Assembly: GCF_000170795.1 (NCBI RefSeq)
Contig: NZ_ABCM01000022.1
Location: forward strand, 42,600 to 106,599
Length of the DNA: 64,000 nucleotides
Direction of reading: 5' to 3'
Source of the DNA: Pedobacter sp. BAL39
Lineage (GTDB): Bacteria > Bacteroidota > Bacteroidia > Sphingobacteriales > Sphingobacteriaceae
The notes under the pieces were generated by a model. That model made no database searches and was not told the DNA's origin. It saw only the letters and a list, made by a program, of their open reading frames with translations. Below, one piece after another: positions 34,091 through 42,831 of this stretch (position 1 is its first letter; the number at the start of each line of letters is the position of its first letter). The position numbers were made by a program, and so were the translations under genes.

Positions 34091-34220
34091 GACTTTTAAT
34101 TTTTAGTATTGAATCTGTTAATTAATTGGTATAGATTAATTTCTATAAGTCCGGCTCTTGATCGGCTTCTTTGAATATGACCGTGATTATAAAACTGCTG
34201 TCTTTTCAATATTTCTTAAG

Positions 34221-36764
34221 TTAATCCAGTTTTACGGCTCGCAACCTTAATGAGTTTAGGATAACGGATACTGAACTAAAACTCATAGCCAGTGCCGCAA
34301 TCATAGGAGATAGCAAGATTCCAAAAAATGGATACAAAACACCTGCTGCAATGGGGATTCCCAGCGCATTATAGCCCAAGGCAAAAAATAGGTTTCCTCT
34401 AATATTTGCCATTACCTTATGGCTCAATAGTCTTGCTTTAGCAATCCCGTTAAGGTCGCCTTTTACCAAAGTTATGTCAGCACTTTCAATGGCTACGTCC
34501 GTCCCTGTACCCATCGCTATTCCTATATCTGCCTGCGACAATGCTGGGGCATCATTTATACCATCGCCAGCCATAGCTACTTTTTTCCCTTCTTGCTGTA
34601 AACGTTTAATTTCGTTCAATTTATCTTCCGGCAACATCTGGGCTTTATATCCATCTAGGCTTAAGGTCGCACTTACTGCCTTTGCAGTATCTTCATTGTC
34701 TCCCGTAAACATGAATACCTGTAAGCCTTCCTTTTGTAATTTCATAATGGCTTCTTTACTCGATTCCTTGATTTTATCAGAAATGACCACAAACCCAATA
34801 GTATGCTCACCTAAGGCTAAATAAGAAACCGTTTTACCTAGTTTCTGCTCTGCCTTAACTTGTTCCATTAGTCCGGGTGCAATTGCGGCATGAACCTGTT
34901 CCATTAATTTCTCATTGCCAAGAGCCAGGTTTTCGTTTTCAAAAATTCCAACAACCCCTTTCCCGGTAACAGCTTCAAAATGTTCAATAGGTAATCGATT
35001 TATGTTCTTTTCTTCTCCATAGCGTAAGGTAGCCTGAGCAAGCGGATGTTCGCTACTGCTGTTTAAGGAAATAATCTTTTGGAGAATATCTGTTTCAGTA
35101 AACTTAGGATCTGCACTGACCACCTTTTCAACTGAAGGTTTACCTTCGGTAACCGTACCGGTCTTATCAATCACCACAATATCAATGGCATTCAGTTTTT
35201 CCAGGGACTCGGCATTTTTAATCAGTACGCCTGACTTTGCACCTTTTCCGACGCCCACCATTACCGACATTGGCGTAGCAAGGCCTAGTGCACACGGACA
35301 GGCAATGATGAGCACCGCGATTGCATTTACAAATGCATACACATAAGAAGGCTCCGGACCATATATTGCCCAAACGACAAAGGTCGCCACTGCAATAAAT
35401 ACAACAACAGGGACAAAGTATCCAGATATCTTATCGGCTAACTTTTGAATGGGCGCTTTTGAACGGCTAGCTGAATTTACCATATCAATGATCTGGGAAA
35501 GCAAGGTTTCTGATCCCACTTTTTCAGCCACCATTGTAAACGTTTTATTTCCATTGATCGTTCCTGAACTTACCTGATCACCTGGCTTTTTATCTACAGG
35601 AATAGGTTCCCCGGAAATCATGGATTCATCAATATTGACTTCTCCCATCTTGATGCTTCCGTCAACAGGCACTTTTTCGCCTGGCTTTACCCGAAGCAAG
35701 TCTCCTTTTTGAATGTCATCAATGGCCACCGTTTCTTCCTTTTCACCTACGATCCTGGTCGCCTGGTTCGGTGCCAATTTCAACAGTTCCCTGATGGCAC
35801 TGTTTGTTTTGCCATGTGCCCTTGCCTCTAAAAGCTGTCCCAGCAGTACCAGCGTTAAAATGACTGCTGCTGCTTCAAAATACACATATACGGTGCCTGA
35901 ATGGGTCTTGAACTGATCTGGGAAAATGCCTGGTGACAATAAGGCTAGTAAACTAAAAAGCCAGGCTACCCCTGCCCCGATTCCTATTAAGGTAAACATA
36001 TTCAGGTTCCAGGTTACCACTGACCGCCACGCCCTTTCAAAAAACATCCAGGTTGCGTAAAATACGACCGAGATTGATAAAGCAAATTGCACCCAGTTCC
36101 AGTACTTAAGTTCCATTAATTTAAACAAGGGATTACCCGGGATCATCTCTGACATCGAAATTAAAAAGATGGGCACGGTAAAAATGGCTGCTATCTTAAA
36201 TTTCCGCAGTAACCGATCATAAGTTTTGTCATCTTCCTCATTAGAGTCATTCCCTGCAATTTGCACAAGATCCATTCCGCAGATCGGACAAGCGCCAGGC
36301 TGGTCACGAATGATCTCCGGGTGCATAGGACATGAATATTGCGTAGTTTGTTTTAAGACAGGCTGCCTCACCAAATCCATTCCGCAGACGGGGCAATCAC
36401 CAGGTTTATCATAAGTTTTCTCTCCCTGACAATGCATCGGGCAGTAATACTTTCCTGACCCTGGTTTTGCTGTTTTCCCCTTTTGATCAGCTGCCGCAAG
36501 ATCGACTTTTATAGAAGAGGCTGCGCTGTGATCATGCGCCTTCGCTATCTGATGATCCCCTGGCAGTAAGATTTTATAATCTCCGGCATTAGATAAGGCT
36601 TGCTGCAAGATTTCTACAGGCACATGCTTTTCAATGGTCACGGTTGCCTCAGGCGGCATTAAGGTAACTACTGCAGAAACACCTTCGATTCCATTTAGCG
36701 CTTGTGCTACTTTTTTGCTGCAGCCCCGGCAGCTCATTCCACTTATTTGATAGGTATGCTTCAT
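34221..36764 (-). CDS. Copper-translocating P1B-type ATPase (CopA/CopB-like)
   Basis: 847 aa. An N-terminal HMA domain has GMSCRGCSKKV (residues 9-19). Two heavy-metal-binding YHS-like boxes follow (CPMHCQGEKTYDKPGDCPVC and CPMHPEIIRDQPGACPIC, residues about 100-170). Then eight membrane helices with the actuator SGEPIPV, CPCALGLATP in TM6, IDKTGTVTEG, SSEHPLAQA and GDGINDAPAL. CPC means Cu+/Ag+ export type. Located 11 bp downstream of the multicopper oxidase gene, forming a copper detoxification operon. Confidence 0.93.
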   Translation of the reverse strand: MKHTYQISGMSCRGCSKKVAQALNGIEGVSAVVTLMPPEATVTIEKHVPVEILQQALSNAGDYKILLPGDHQIAKAHDHSAASSIKVDLAAADQKGKTAKPGSGKYYCPMHCQGEKTYDKPGDCPVCGMDLVRQPVLKQTTQYSCPMHPEIIRDQPGACPICGMDLVQIAGNDSNEEDDKTYDRLLRKFKIAAIFTVPIFLISMSEMIPGNPLFKLMELKYWNWVQFALSISVVFYATWMFFERAWRSVVTWNLNMFTLIGIGAGVAWLFSLLALLSPGIFPDQFKTHSGTVYVYFEAAAVILTLVLLGQLLEARAHGKTNSAIRELLKLAPNQATRIVGEKEETVAIDDIQKGDLLRVKPGEKVPVDGSIKMGEVNIDESMISGEPIPVDKKPGDQVSSGTINGNKTFTMVAEKVGSETLLSQIIDMVNSASRSKAPIQKLADKISGYFVPVVVFIAVATFVVWAIYGPEPSYVYAFVNAIAVLIIACPCALGLATPMSVMVGVGKGAKSGVLIKNAESLEKLNAIDIVVIDKTGTVTEGKPSVEKVVSADPKFTETDILQKIISLNSSSEHPLAQATLRYGEEKNINRLPIEHFEAVTGKGVVGIFENENLALGNEKLMEQVHAAIAPGLMEQVKAEQKLGKTVSYLALGEHTIGFVVISDKIKESSKEAIMKLQKEGLQVFMFTGDNEDTAKAVSATLSLDGYKAQMLPEDKLNEIKRLQQEGKKVAMAGDGINDAPALSQADIGIAMGTGTDVAIESADITLVKGDLNGIAKARLLSHKVMANIRGNLFFALGYNALGIPIAAGVLYPFFGILLSPMIAALAMSFSSVSVILNSLRLRAVKLD

Positions 36765-36775
36765 AATGCTTATGA

Positions 36776-39532
36776 TTAATAAGTGATGGTAAGTCCAGCT
36801 CCATAACCCATATCGCTGTCATAGTGGGTAGAGAAAGAGAAATATTTAGTAACAATGTACCTAAAACCAGCCATATATTCTTTATCGGTATTAGCCATAA
36901 AATTAAAACGTAGCCTACTGGTCAGGGGAACATCTTCCCGTCCCAGCTGAAAGCGTAACTTTCCTTTACTATCCAGTCGGGCCTCAGCGGTGACTAACAT
37001 CGGGAGAATAAACTGCGCACCGATCACGGCTGCCTTTCTGTTCTTTTGATTGCTGAGTTGTCCAAATAGATTGTTTTCCCTTTCATTGTTCATGCGGTTA
37101 TAATGATAGTCAAAACCAACGAACGGCATCAGCCACTGCATCTTGCCAATATAGCGCCCAAAGTAAGTTTCGCTTTCAATCCCATGTTCTGATTTAAGTC
37201 CAACTCTCCATTCCGTAGATAAGCGGTAACGGGTATTGGAAAACATCAGTTCTCCGTCACTACCATTGCTTTCCAGTCCAATACTGGCCATTGGGTGATA
37301 TTTCCTGTCATCAGCAGATAGCTTTTTCCAGGCAAGCTTGGGGTCCGGCAGTTCTGGATTGGGCGGTGAATTTTCATAACTAAAGACCCTGCCCATACCA
37401 CTCATCATATGATAAAGGATATGGCAGTGGAAAAACCAGTCTCCTCCATTTTCACTGGCCGCAAACTCTATCGTATCTCTTTCCATTGGCATAATGTCAA
37501 GAACATTTTTCATGGGCGCATTTTCACCCTGTCCGTTAACTACCCTGAAATCGTGGCCGTGCAGGTGCATAGGGTGACGCATCATGCTGTTGTTGAACAT
37601 AATGATGCGCACATTTTCGCCTTTTTTGATCAGGATCTTATCACTTTCTGAAACGGTTTTATTATCTAAAGTCCACACATAGCGGTTCATGTTTCCGGTC
37701 AAATCAAATTTCAATTCTTTCCATGGCCCTTTGGGTAACGTCGTTATCTTCGGATCACGAAGCATATTGTAATTCAGGGTTACCATATCGGGATTGCCAT
37801 CAGCCATATTCATGCCCGCCATACTTTTATCATTCGGCATCTGCATGCCGGGGGCATCTGTCTTTTTATTCTTTGCCTTTGGATTTTCGGCACCGGTAAT
37901 TTCAGGATACATGACTGTATTCATGTCCATGACCTGGTTCTGCATTTTCATGCCTTCCATTTCAATCATATTGCCCTGCATGTCCATCATGTCATTCATC
38001 ATCTTCATTCCGGCAAAGTATTTTGGTCTATCAAGTTTCTGAGCAAAAACCTTTTCCCCACTTCCAAGCCACAGGGATGCTGATTTCGTACGATCTTCCG
38101 GAGTGACTAAAAACTCGTATTTCTTGTTTTCTGGGATCGTTACCACAACATCGTAAGTTTCAGAAGTGGCAATGATTAACCTGTCTACTTCTACCGGCTC
38201 CACATCATTTCCATCAGTAGCCACAACAGTAATCTTTCCTCCGGAATAGCTTAGCCAGAAGTAATCAGAAGCTCCACCATTTGCAATGCGAAGCCTGACC
38301 TTGTCCCCGGCCTTGAATTGCGGCTGTTCATTTTGGTTTTTACCATTGATTAAAAATGCATCATAGTATACGTCACTTACATCCATGGCCGTCATTCGCT
38401 TCCATTCATTGTTTACCTTGGTCTTGAAATGTCCGGTTTTTATCGCCTCACCATAACTCTGTGTCGTTCCTTTTTGGATTGCAAACCAGTCAGTAGCATT
38501 CTTAAGGCTGCGATGTACCTCTTCTGGTTTCATATCTGTCCACTCACTTAATACAAGGGGGATGGTAGGAATGTCCCATTCTTTTCTTTTATTCATAATA
38601 AAAGCTCCGTACATACCTATCTGTTCCTGAAGCATACTATGGCTATGGTACCAGTGGGTACCATGCTGAACAATCGGAAATTTATAGATATAGGTGGCAT
38701 GTGGCATTATTGGCATTTGGGTCAGAAATGGTACCCCATCCATTTTATTAGGCAGAAACAGTCCATGCCAGTGAAGGGAAGTTTCTTCATCCAGGTTATT
38801 ATGTACATAGATCAGTGCAGTGTCGCCTTCGGTAAAAGTTAGTGTCGGCATAGGGATTTGCCCGTTCACTGCAATTGCCCTCTTAGATTTCTTTCCATAA
38901 GTCACCGTGGTATCGGCTATGTACAGATCATAGCGAACAGTACGGGGTGGCGTTTTACTTGTAATGGTTTTTATAGGTCCTAACTGTGCTTTTGCCTTTT
39001 TGATATTCTCCATTGTGGCATTGTCATCTCCCATTTGCATTCCTTTCATGCCCTCCATACTATCCGACTTTTTAGCATCTTCTTTCATGGGCATATCCAT
39101 TCCCTCATGCTTAGTGGGAGCTGTCTTTTGGGTTTCCTTTACCAGTTTCATTCCGCATTTTGGGCAATTACCGGGCTTGGAAGCATGAACTTCCGGATGC
39201 ATGGGACAAGTATAGGTTTCACCTGAATAAGGTGCTTCGACAGCCGCCTTTTGCTGCGACATTTTCATACCACCCATACCTTCTTTTTTTGAAGGGTGAG
39301 TTTTTCTACCTGGCACGGCCTTTTTGGCCGGAACGCTTTTTTTCTTCTGAATAACCAGCTTCATGCCGCACTTTGAACAATTGCCTGGCGTCTTGCTCTG
39401 GATTTCAGGGTGCATAGGGCAGGTATAAACTACCGGCTGTTGCTTTTGCTGCAATGATATGTTCTGTCCATCGTGCGCAGATGCGAACCCGAACAAACCC
39501 ATCAGTAAAATATATACTATCAATTTTTTCAT
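36776..39532 (-). CDS. Multicopper oxidase with N-terminal metal-binding boxes and C-terminal CopB-like barrel
   Basis: 918 aa with a signal peptide (MGLFGFASAHDG). Order: two CPMHPE...GNC..CGMKLV boxes (residues about 35-60 and 108-132); a CopA-type multicopper oxidase with LHWHGLFLPN, HGTHWYHSHS, HPMHLHGHDF and FHCHILYHM; a Met-rich insert (MMNDMMDMQG, GNMIEMEGMKMQ) near residue 510; and about 170 C-terminal residues of beta-strand pattern (TYFGRYIGKMQWLMPFVGFD, LRFQLGREDVP, a final LTITY). The tail resembles the CopB/PcoB outer-membrane porin-like domain, otherwise a separate protein. It likely oxidises Cu(I) outside the cytoplasmic membrane. Confidence 0.9.
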   Translation of the reverse strand: MKKLIVYILLMGLFGFASAHDGQNISLQQKQQPVVYTCPMHPEIQSKTPGNCSKCGMKLVIQKKKSVPAKKAVPGRKTHPSKKEGMGGMKMSQQKAAVEAPYSGETYTCPMHPEVHASKPGNCPKCGMKLVKETQKTAPTKHEGMDMPMKEDAKKSDSMEGMKGMQMGDDNATMENIKKAKAQLGPIKTITSKTPPRTVRYDLYIADTTVTYGKKSKRAIAVNGQIPMPTLTFTEGDTALIYVHNNLDEETSLHWHGLFLPNKMDGVPFLTQMPIMPHATYIYKFPIVQHGTHWYHSHSMLQEQIGMYGAFIMNKRKEWDIPTIPLVLSEWTDMKPEEVHRSLKNATDWFAIQKGTTQSYGEAIKTGHFKTKVNNEWKRMTAMDVSDVYYDAFLINGKNQNEQPQFKAGDKVRLRIANGGASDYFWLSYSGGKITVVATDGNDVEPVEVDRLIIATSETYDVVVTIPENKKYEFLVTPEDRTKSASLWLGSGEKVFAQKLDRPKYFAGMKMMNDMMDMQGNMIEMEGMKMQNQVMDMNTVMYPEITGAENPKAKNKKTDAPGMQMPNDKSMAGMNMADGNPDMVTLNYNMLRDPKITTLPKGPWKELKFDLTGNMNRYVWTLDNKTVSESDKILIKKGENVRIIMFNNSMMRHPMHLHGHDFRVVNGQGENAPMKNVLDIMPMERDTIEFAASENGGDWFFHCHILYHMMSGMGRVFSYENSPPNPELPDPKLAWKKLSADDRKYHPMASIGLESNGSDGELMFSNTRYRLSTEWRVGLKSEHGIESETYFGRYIGKMQWLMPFVGFDYHYNRMNNERENNLFGQLSNQKNRKAAVIGAQFILPMLVTAEARLDSKGKLRFQLGREDVPLTSRLRFNFMANTDKEYMAGFRYIVTKYFSFSTHYDSDMGYGAGLTITY

Positions 39533-39537
39533 CTCTA

Positions 39538-39999
39538 TTATTTTTTTGAAAGATTGTCTTTCGTTTCTTCTATCCAGTTCAGGATTAAATCTTGCTCAGC
39601 TTTGGAAAGTCTGGCATTTTTGTGGATCATTGTATAGGAGCTTATGGGCATTGTTCCGTCTTTAATGGTATTAGATATTGCTTTTAGCTTACTTTGCTGC
39701 CTGCGAAAGGAGTAACTACCAAACTCATTGAAATTAAGTTCCTCTTTCCCCTTCTTGATATGCGAGGCAAGCCACCAACCACTGGGCTGTATCTGAGAAT
39801 ACCAGGGATAATTGGTGTTGTTGCTATGGCAGTCGTAACAGGAGTTTCTTAAGATCCCCTTTATTTTACCTTCCATTGGGTATATCCGGCTGATATCGGC
39901 AGGGTAATCCTTCATGCTAATATTACTGGCAGGCCGAATGAACTGAATAAAAACCAGTACCCCTGCTAATAAAAAAAGACCATGTCGCACCCGGACCAT
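39538..39999 (-). CDS. Haem-binding domain protein (single CxxCH cytochrome)
   Basis: 153 aa with an N-terminal membrane anchor (HGLFLLAGVLVFIQFI) and one haem motif, CYDCHSNNTNYPWY, near residue 54; the pattern after it (SQIQPSGWWLASHIKKGKEE, then LNFNEF) is that of the Haem_bd family. These proteins often sit beside copper oxidases and DUF3347 proteins in Bacteroidota and may carry electrons. It is 2 bp from the lipoprotein gene and 5 bp from the oxidase gene. Confidence 0.85.
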   Translation of the reverse strand: MVRVRHGLFLLAGVLVFIQFIRPASNISMKDYPADISRIYPMEGKIKGILRNSCYDCHSNNTNYPWYSQIQPSGWWLASHIKKGKEELNFNEFGSYSFRRQQSKLKAISNTIKDGTMPISSYTMIHKNARLSKAEQDLILNWIEETKDNLSKK

Positions 40000-40001
40000 A
40001 A

Positions 40002-40577
40002 TTAGTTTAGTTCTTCCTTAATGCTGCCACAGGTTGGCATTCCCTTGCCCAGGTATGGGTTTTGTATCTCCTTGGTCTCGCTAAGCCAGTTACCGCCCTT
40101 TCCATTATTGTACATCGGACAATTATCATAATAAAGCTTCTGACTCGGGCTGCCACCCGACTTAACCAGGTCGTAAATTTCCTGGCTTAAGGTTTCGAAG
40201 TGTTCCCGCTGGTGTTTGATGTTTCCTGCATTGGCTCCGATATGTTCAGCATGTTCTTTTGCATCATCAGCGATATCCGTAAAGACTTTAGATTGTTCTG
40301 TACTTAGCGACGCTTTGTCTACTGCCGATATGGCCTCAACAAGGCTTTTTCCAGTCTGCGCAGCAGTCTTATCGTCGTCTTTGGTTAATGCATTTTTCAA
40401 GCTTAGATATTCTGTTACAATCCTTTTTGTAGGGCTGAGTGCTTCGACTGTTTTTGTGGTAGATCCAGTTTGTCTGGTATCATTTGATTTATCGGTATCG
40501 CCAGTATCTTTAATTCCACTATTACAAGCGGAAAACAATAGTATGGCAAGTGCCATACCTAATATTGCTGTTTTCAT
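40002..40577 (-). CDS. DUF3347 lipoprotein
   Basis: 191 aa from MKTAILGMALAI, with lipobox LLFSACNSG; an earlier in-frame ATG would spoil the signal. DUF3347 domain near residues 50-190, with Lys/Ala-rich helices and a Cys/Met/His-type terminal metal site: YYDNCPMYNNGKGGNWLS and GKGMPTCGSI. The family occurs in CusB-like and stand-alone copper-binding proteins. A paralogue lies directly upstream. Confidence 0.82.
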   Translation of the reverse strand: MKTAILGMALAILLFSACNSGIKDTGDTDKSNDTRQTGSTTKTVEALSPTKRIVTEYLSLKNALTKDDDKTAAQTGKSLVEAISAVDKASLSTEQSKVFTDIADDAKEHAEHIGANAGNIKHQREHFETLSQEIYDLVKSGGSPSQKLYYDNCPMYNNGKGGNWLSETKEIQNPYLGKGMPTCGSIKEELN

Positions 40578-40598
40578 ATTTTTTTGATTAGTAAGAAA

Positions 40599-40620
40599 GC
40601 CCCAAGCTATTGCTTGGGGC
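40599..40620 (-). terminator. Hairpin between the two DUF3347 genes
   Basis: GCCCCAAGC and GCTTGGGGC form a 9-bp GC-rich perfect stem around a 4-base loop, with TTTCTTAC following on the minus strand. It may end or attenuate transcription from the upstream DUF3347 gene, so the two genes could be expressed at different levels. Confidence 0.6.
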
Positions 40621-40633
40621 ACTTAGACAATAA

Positions 40634-41119
40634 TTATTTTATAGTTTCAACCACATTTCCGCAGGTCAGCATGGCGCTGCCGTAATATGGATTCTTAACT
40701 GCTTTTTCGCTGCTTAGCCAATTACTTTTTTTCATTGGGCAATACATTTGATAAACAGGTTCATCCGATAATTTTGATGCTTTGGCCAGGGCGATCATGC
40801 TGGTTGAAAGACCTGCAAAATGCTCACGCTCACTTTTAAGATCTTTGCTTTTAGCAAGTTTACCAGCATGTTCCAATAAGGCCTTCTTATTAGTTTCACC
40901 AACTACTTTCGCATCAGTACTGTTTACCGCATTAACGAATTCCTGGGATTTTGAAGCTGCAAGTTTTGCATCCCCACTTACTAAGGCGTCTTTAATATTG
41001 TAATATAAAGGAAGGAGCGCAACAGCTTGCGTTTGATGACCAGCATGGTCAATTTGTGCAAATCCATATTGCACAAAGGAAGTTGCAATAATAGCAACCA
41101 TTAGAAATATCTTTTTCAT
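40634..41119 (-). CDS. Exported DUF3347 protein
   Basis: 161 aa with a signal peptide (TSFVQYGFAQIDH). One DUF3347 domain; the metal-site tail reads YQMYCPMKKSNWLSSEKAV and GSAMLTCGNV, matching its neighbour. This copy lacks the lipobox and is therefore soluble periplasmic. First gene of the copper run after the small His-rich protein. Confidence 0.82.
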   Translation of the reverse strand: MKKIFLMVAIIATSFVQYGFAQIDHAGHQTQAVALLPLYYNIKDALVSGDAKLAASKSQEFVNAVNSTDAKVVGETNKKALLEHAGKLAKSKDLKSEREHFAGLSTSMIALAKASKLSDEPVYQMYCPMKKSNWLSSEKAVKNPYYGSAMLTCGNVVETIK

Positions 41120-41192
41120 TTTGTTGATTTTAATAGAATAATTACTTAGCTGGAATGGTCAATACCATTCAGAAAATGATCAAACTTTAAAA

Positions 41193-41666
41193 TCAAATTT
41201 GGAAACTTTGTATGGCAATACGTACGTCGGGAATTGGCGGACGGCAATGCCGGACAAAATAGGTATTAGGAACATTTACTGGAAAAGTAACTGTCTCGCC
41301 TATTCGATAAACTGTCGAAGGCAAAAGAAATAATGAAGAGGATAACAAACTATAATTAAACCCAGGCTGAGTCAGCTTATCAGTTTTTGTTATTTTGTCT
41401 ACTTGTTCTTTGCAGCAGTTATCTTTTTGACTTTTTGAGGCATGATGATCACCAGTGCTTTGATCATGACTATGTTTTGCATGATCATGATGTTTCCCGT
41501 TCTTGTGAGTATGCTTGCCGGAACTAACAACTTTCTGGTCTTCATGGTGCTTTGTATTAAAGCCCATATCCATCCCGACCGCACAGGCAAAGCCAACTAA
41601 GGTATTCAACAGGAATACAAAAGTTAAAAAGACTGCTTTAAGCTGTATGGATAAACTAATTTTCAT
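41193..41666 (-). CDS. His-rich exported metal-binding-type protein (HYC_CC_PP-like)
   Basis: 157 aa with an N-terminal hydrophobic signal (LKAVFLTFVFLLNTLVGFAC). A strongly His/Lys-rich stretch follows (KHHEDQKVVSSGKHTHKNGK, HHDHAKHSHDQ), then NCCKEQ and a terminal CRPPIPDVRIAIQSF. The CC and PP parts match the small Bacteroidota family called HYC_CC_PP; the HYC part is not clear here. Probably binds copper or another metal. Located upstream of the copper genes. Confidence 0.65.
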   Translation of the reverse strand: MKISLSIQLKAVFLTFVFLLNTLVGFACAVGMDMGFNTKHHEDQKVVSSGKHTHKNGKHHDHAKHSHDQSTGDHHASKSQKDNCCKEQVDKITKTDKLTQPGFNYSLLSSSLFLLPSTVYRIGETVTFPVNVPNTYFVRHCRPPIPDVRIAIQSFQI

Positions 41667-41888
41667 TTATATGAAAGTAGAATTATTTATTAATACCGTA
41701 GTAACTACAAAGATAGCTATCCTTATGTTTCATAACTTACATAATCTCCATATAATTTTATATAATTTTCAACTGCTAAAAAAATAGCTCGAAGCGACAA
41801 AAGAGCGTAATTCATAATATACCTAAGTATTTGCAAGCAATTTAACTTTTTCGCAGTTTATCAAAAAAGGGTGCAATAATGATATTGA

Positions 41889-42308
41889 TTACAACATCAT
41901 ATCTAGCTTTGTCAGTATCGCCTTATGTGGTTTGTTTTCCTCCAATTCCCAGCTACAAACCGTAGCTCCATCAACGCCTAGAATTTTTCCCAGTTGTTTC
42001 TGGCTAAGCCCATTAATATATCTATGTGCTTTTAACTTCCCTGGAAGAGTTCTCAAATCAACATCGAATGGCAAGTACCCCAAAAAATTACTAATACGAG
42101 GATAATATTGAATTTGAGGCGTATTCCGGTTTTTTTCCCAATTTGTAATACAATCTTCACTAACTCCACAAATCTTTGCCACGTCCTTTTGAAGTAGCTT
42201 TAATTCCATTCTTTTCTTTCTTATATGATCGCCTATCGATACGGGACTTTCAGGATAGGAAATAGGCATTGGTTTTCCGGTTTGGCGTTCAAAACGCAAA
42301 CAAGGCAA
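41889..42308 (-). CDS. Tandem-HTH (XRE-like) DNA-binding protein at right end of unit 2
   Basis: 139 aa from a TTG codon inside the 16-bp terminal repeat (42295-42310). MPCLRFERQTGKPMPISYPE and the two HTH segments (GDHIRKKRMELKLLQKDVAK; GLSQKQLGKILGVDGATVCS) are nearly the same as in unit 1, and the DNA of the two genes is also close. Upstream DNA on its strand is the palindrome-rich left end of unit 3. Confidence 0.88.
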   Translation of the reverse strand: MPCLRFERQTGKPMPISYPESPVSIGDHIRKKRMELKLLQKDVAKICGVSEDCITNWEKNRNTPQIQYYPRISNFLGYLPFDVDLRTLPGKLKAHRYINGLSQKQLGKILGVDGATVCSWELEENKPHKAILTKLDMML

Positions 42309-42310
42309 CG
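42295..42310. repeat. Right-end terminal repeat of unit 2
   Basis: CGCAAACAAGGCAACG, identical to 28052-28067 and 59834-59849. It is followed by CAGGAATGC instead of CAGGAATGT, and no inverted partner is found in the first 100 bp of unit 3. Confidence 0.85.
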
Positions 42311-42319
42311 CAGGAATGC

Positions 42320-42755
42320 CGATATCGCTGTCAAGATAGCATAAAACTAAAAGGACTATTCATATAGGCTTGCTTAAGCCGTGTCAGCTTATAATTGTAA
42401 AAAATACTAGGTGATTCTTAACACAAAGATATTACAATAAAACGTCATCTCTGGGAAACTTTGATGTAATATGCTTTGTGTAAGTACTTATTGTAATGCG
42501 CATTACAAAACTAAACCACTATTGGTAGACAAATTTTAAGATTACAATTAAACCTTCGTTTTATTGTAACGTAAATTATCATAACTCATCATCAAATACT
42601 TAAATTTTGATTTTGAATAAACGGAATGAGTCATGATAATATATCAATAATAGGAATGTGTTTCAGTAAGTTATAAAGGATATAACTAAAATATTTTCAA
42701 TACAACAACTAGGCCCGGCAGAACGACTATGATCTTGTTCAGCAATTGGCTATAT
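42320..42755. repeat. Left end of unit 3: palindrome cluster and sub-terminal homology
   Basis: No gene. A 15/16-bp inverted repeat with one bulge (CACAAAGATATTACA at 42422-42436; TGTAATATGCTTTGTG at 42465-42480) is followed by TAAGTACTTA (42481-42490, palindrome) and TTGTAATGCGCATTACAA (42491-42508, perfect 18-bp palindrome). A TTACAAT/ATTGTAA stem lies at 42542-42569. 42563-42640 aligns with 11354-11430 and about 28160-28240 of units 1 and 2 (AACTCATCATCAAA, TTTTGAATAA, GGAATGAG). Confidence 0.7.
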
Positions 42756-42831
42756 CTAAAATGCTTTCAGCATTCCGAACCCGACAATACCTTTGCTGTA
42801 GGTTGGAAGGATCAGCGCATTGTTTTTGGAT

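Larger units (their letters stand above)
28077..42315. mobile_element. Unit 2: arsenic and copper cargo
   Basis: Begins with the same CGAAGTGGCTACCTTA sequence as unit 1, again directly after ATGT, and ends ...AACGCAGGA followed by ATGC (42316-42319). Its cargo is an arsR-to-phosphoesterase operon on the plus strand, a broken receiver gene, and a copper cluster on the minus strand. Its XRE gene is a close relative of that of unit 1. Confidence 0.75.

Noticed and set aside
42320..42560. rho-independent terminators in the unit 3 left end
   Set aside because: The hairpins lack T-tracts after the stems and are true palindromes rather than terminator-like, so an operator or recombination role fits better.
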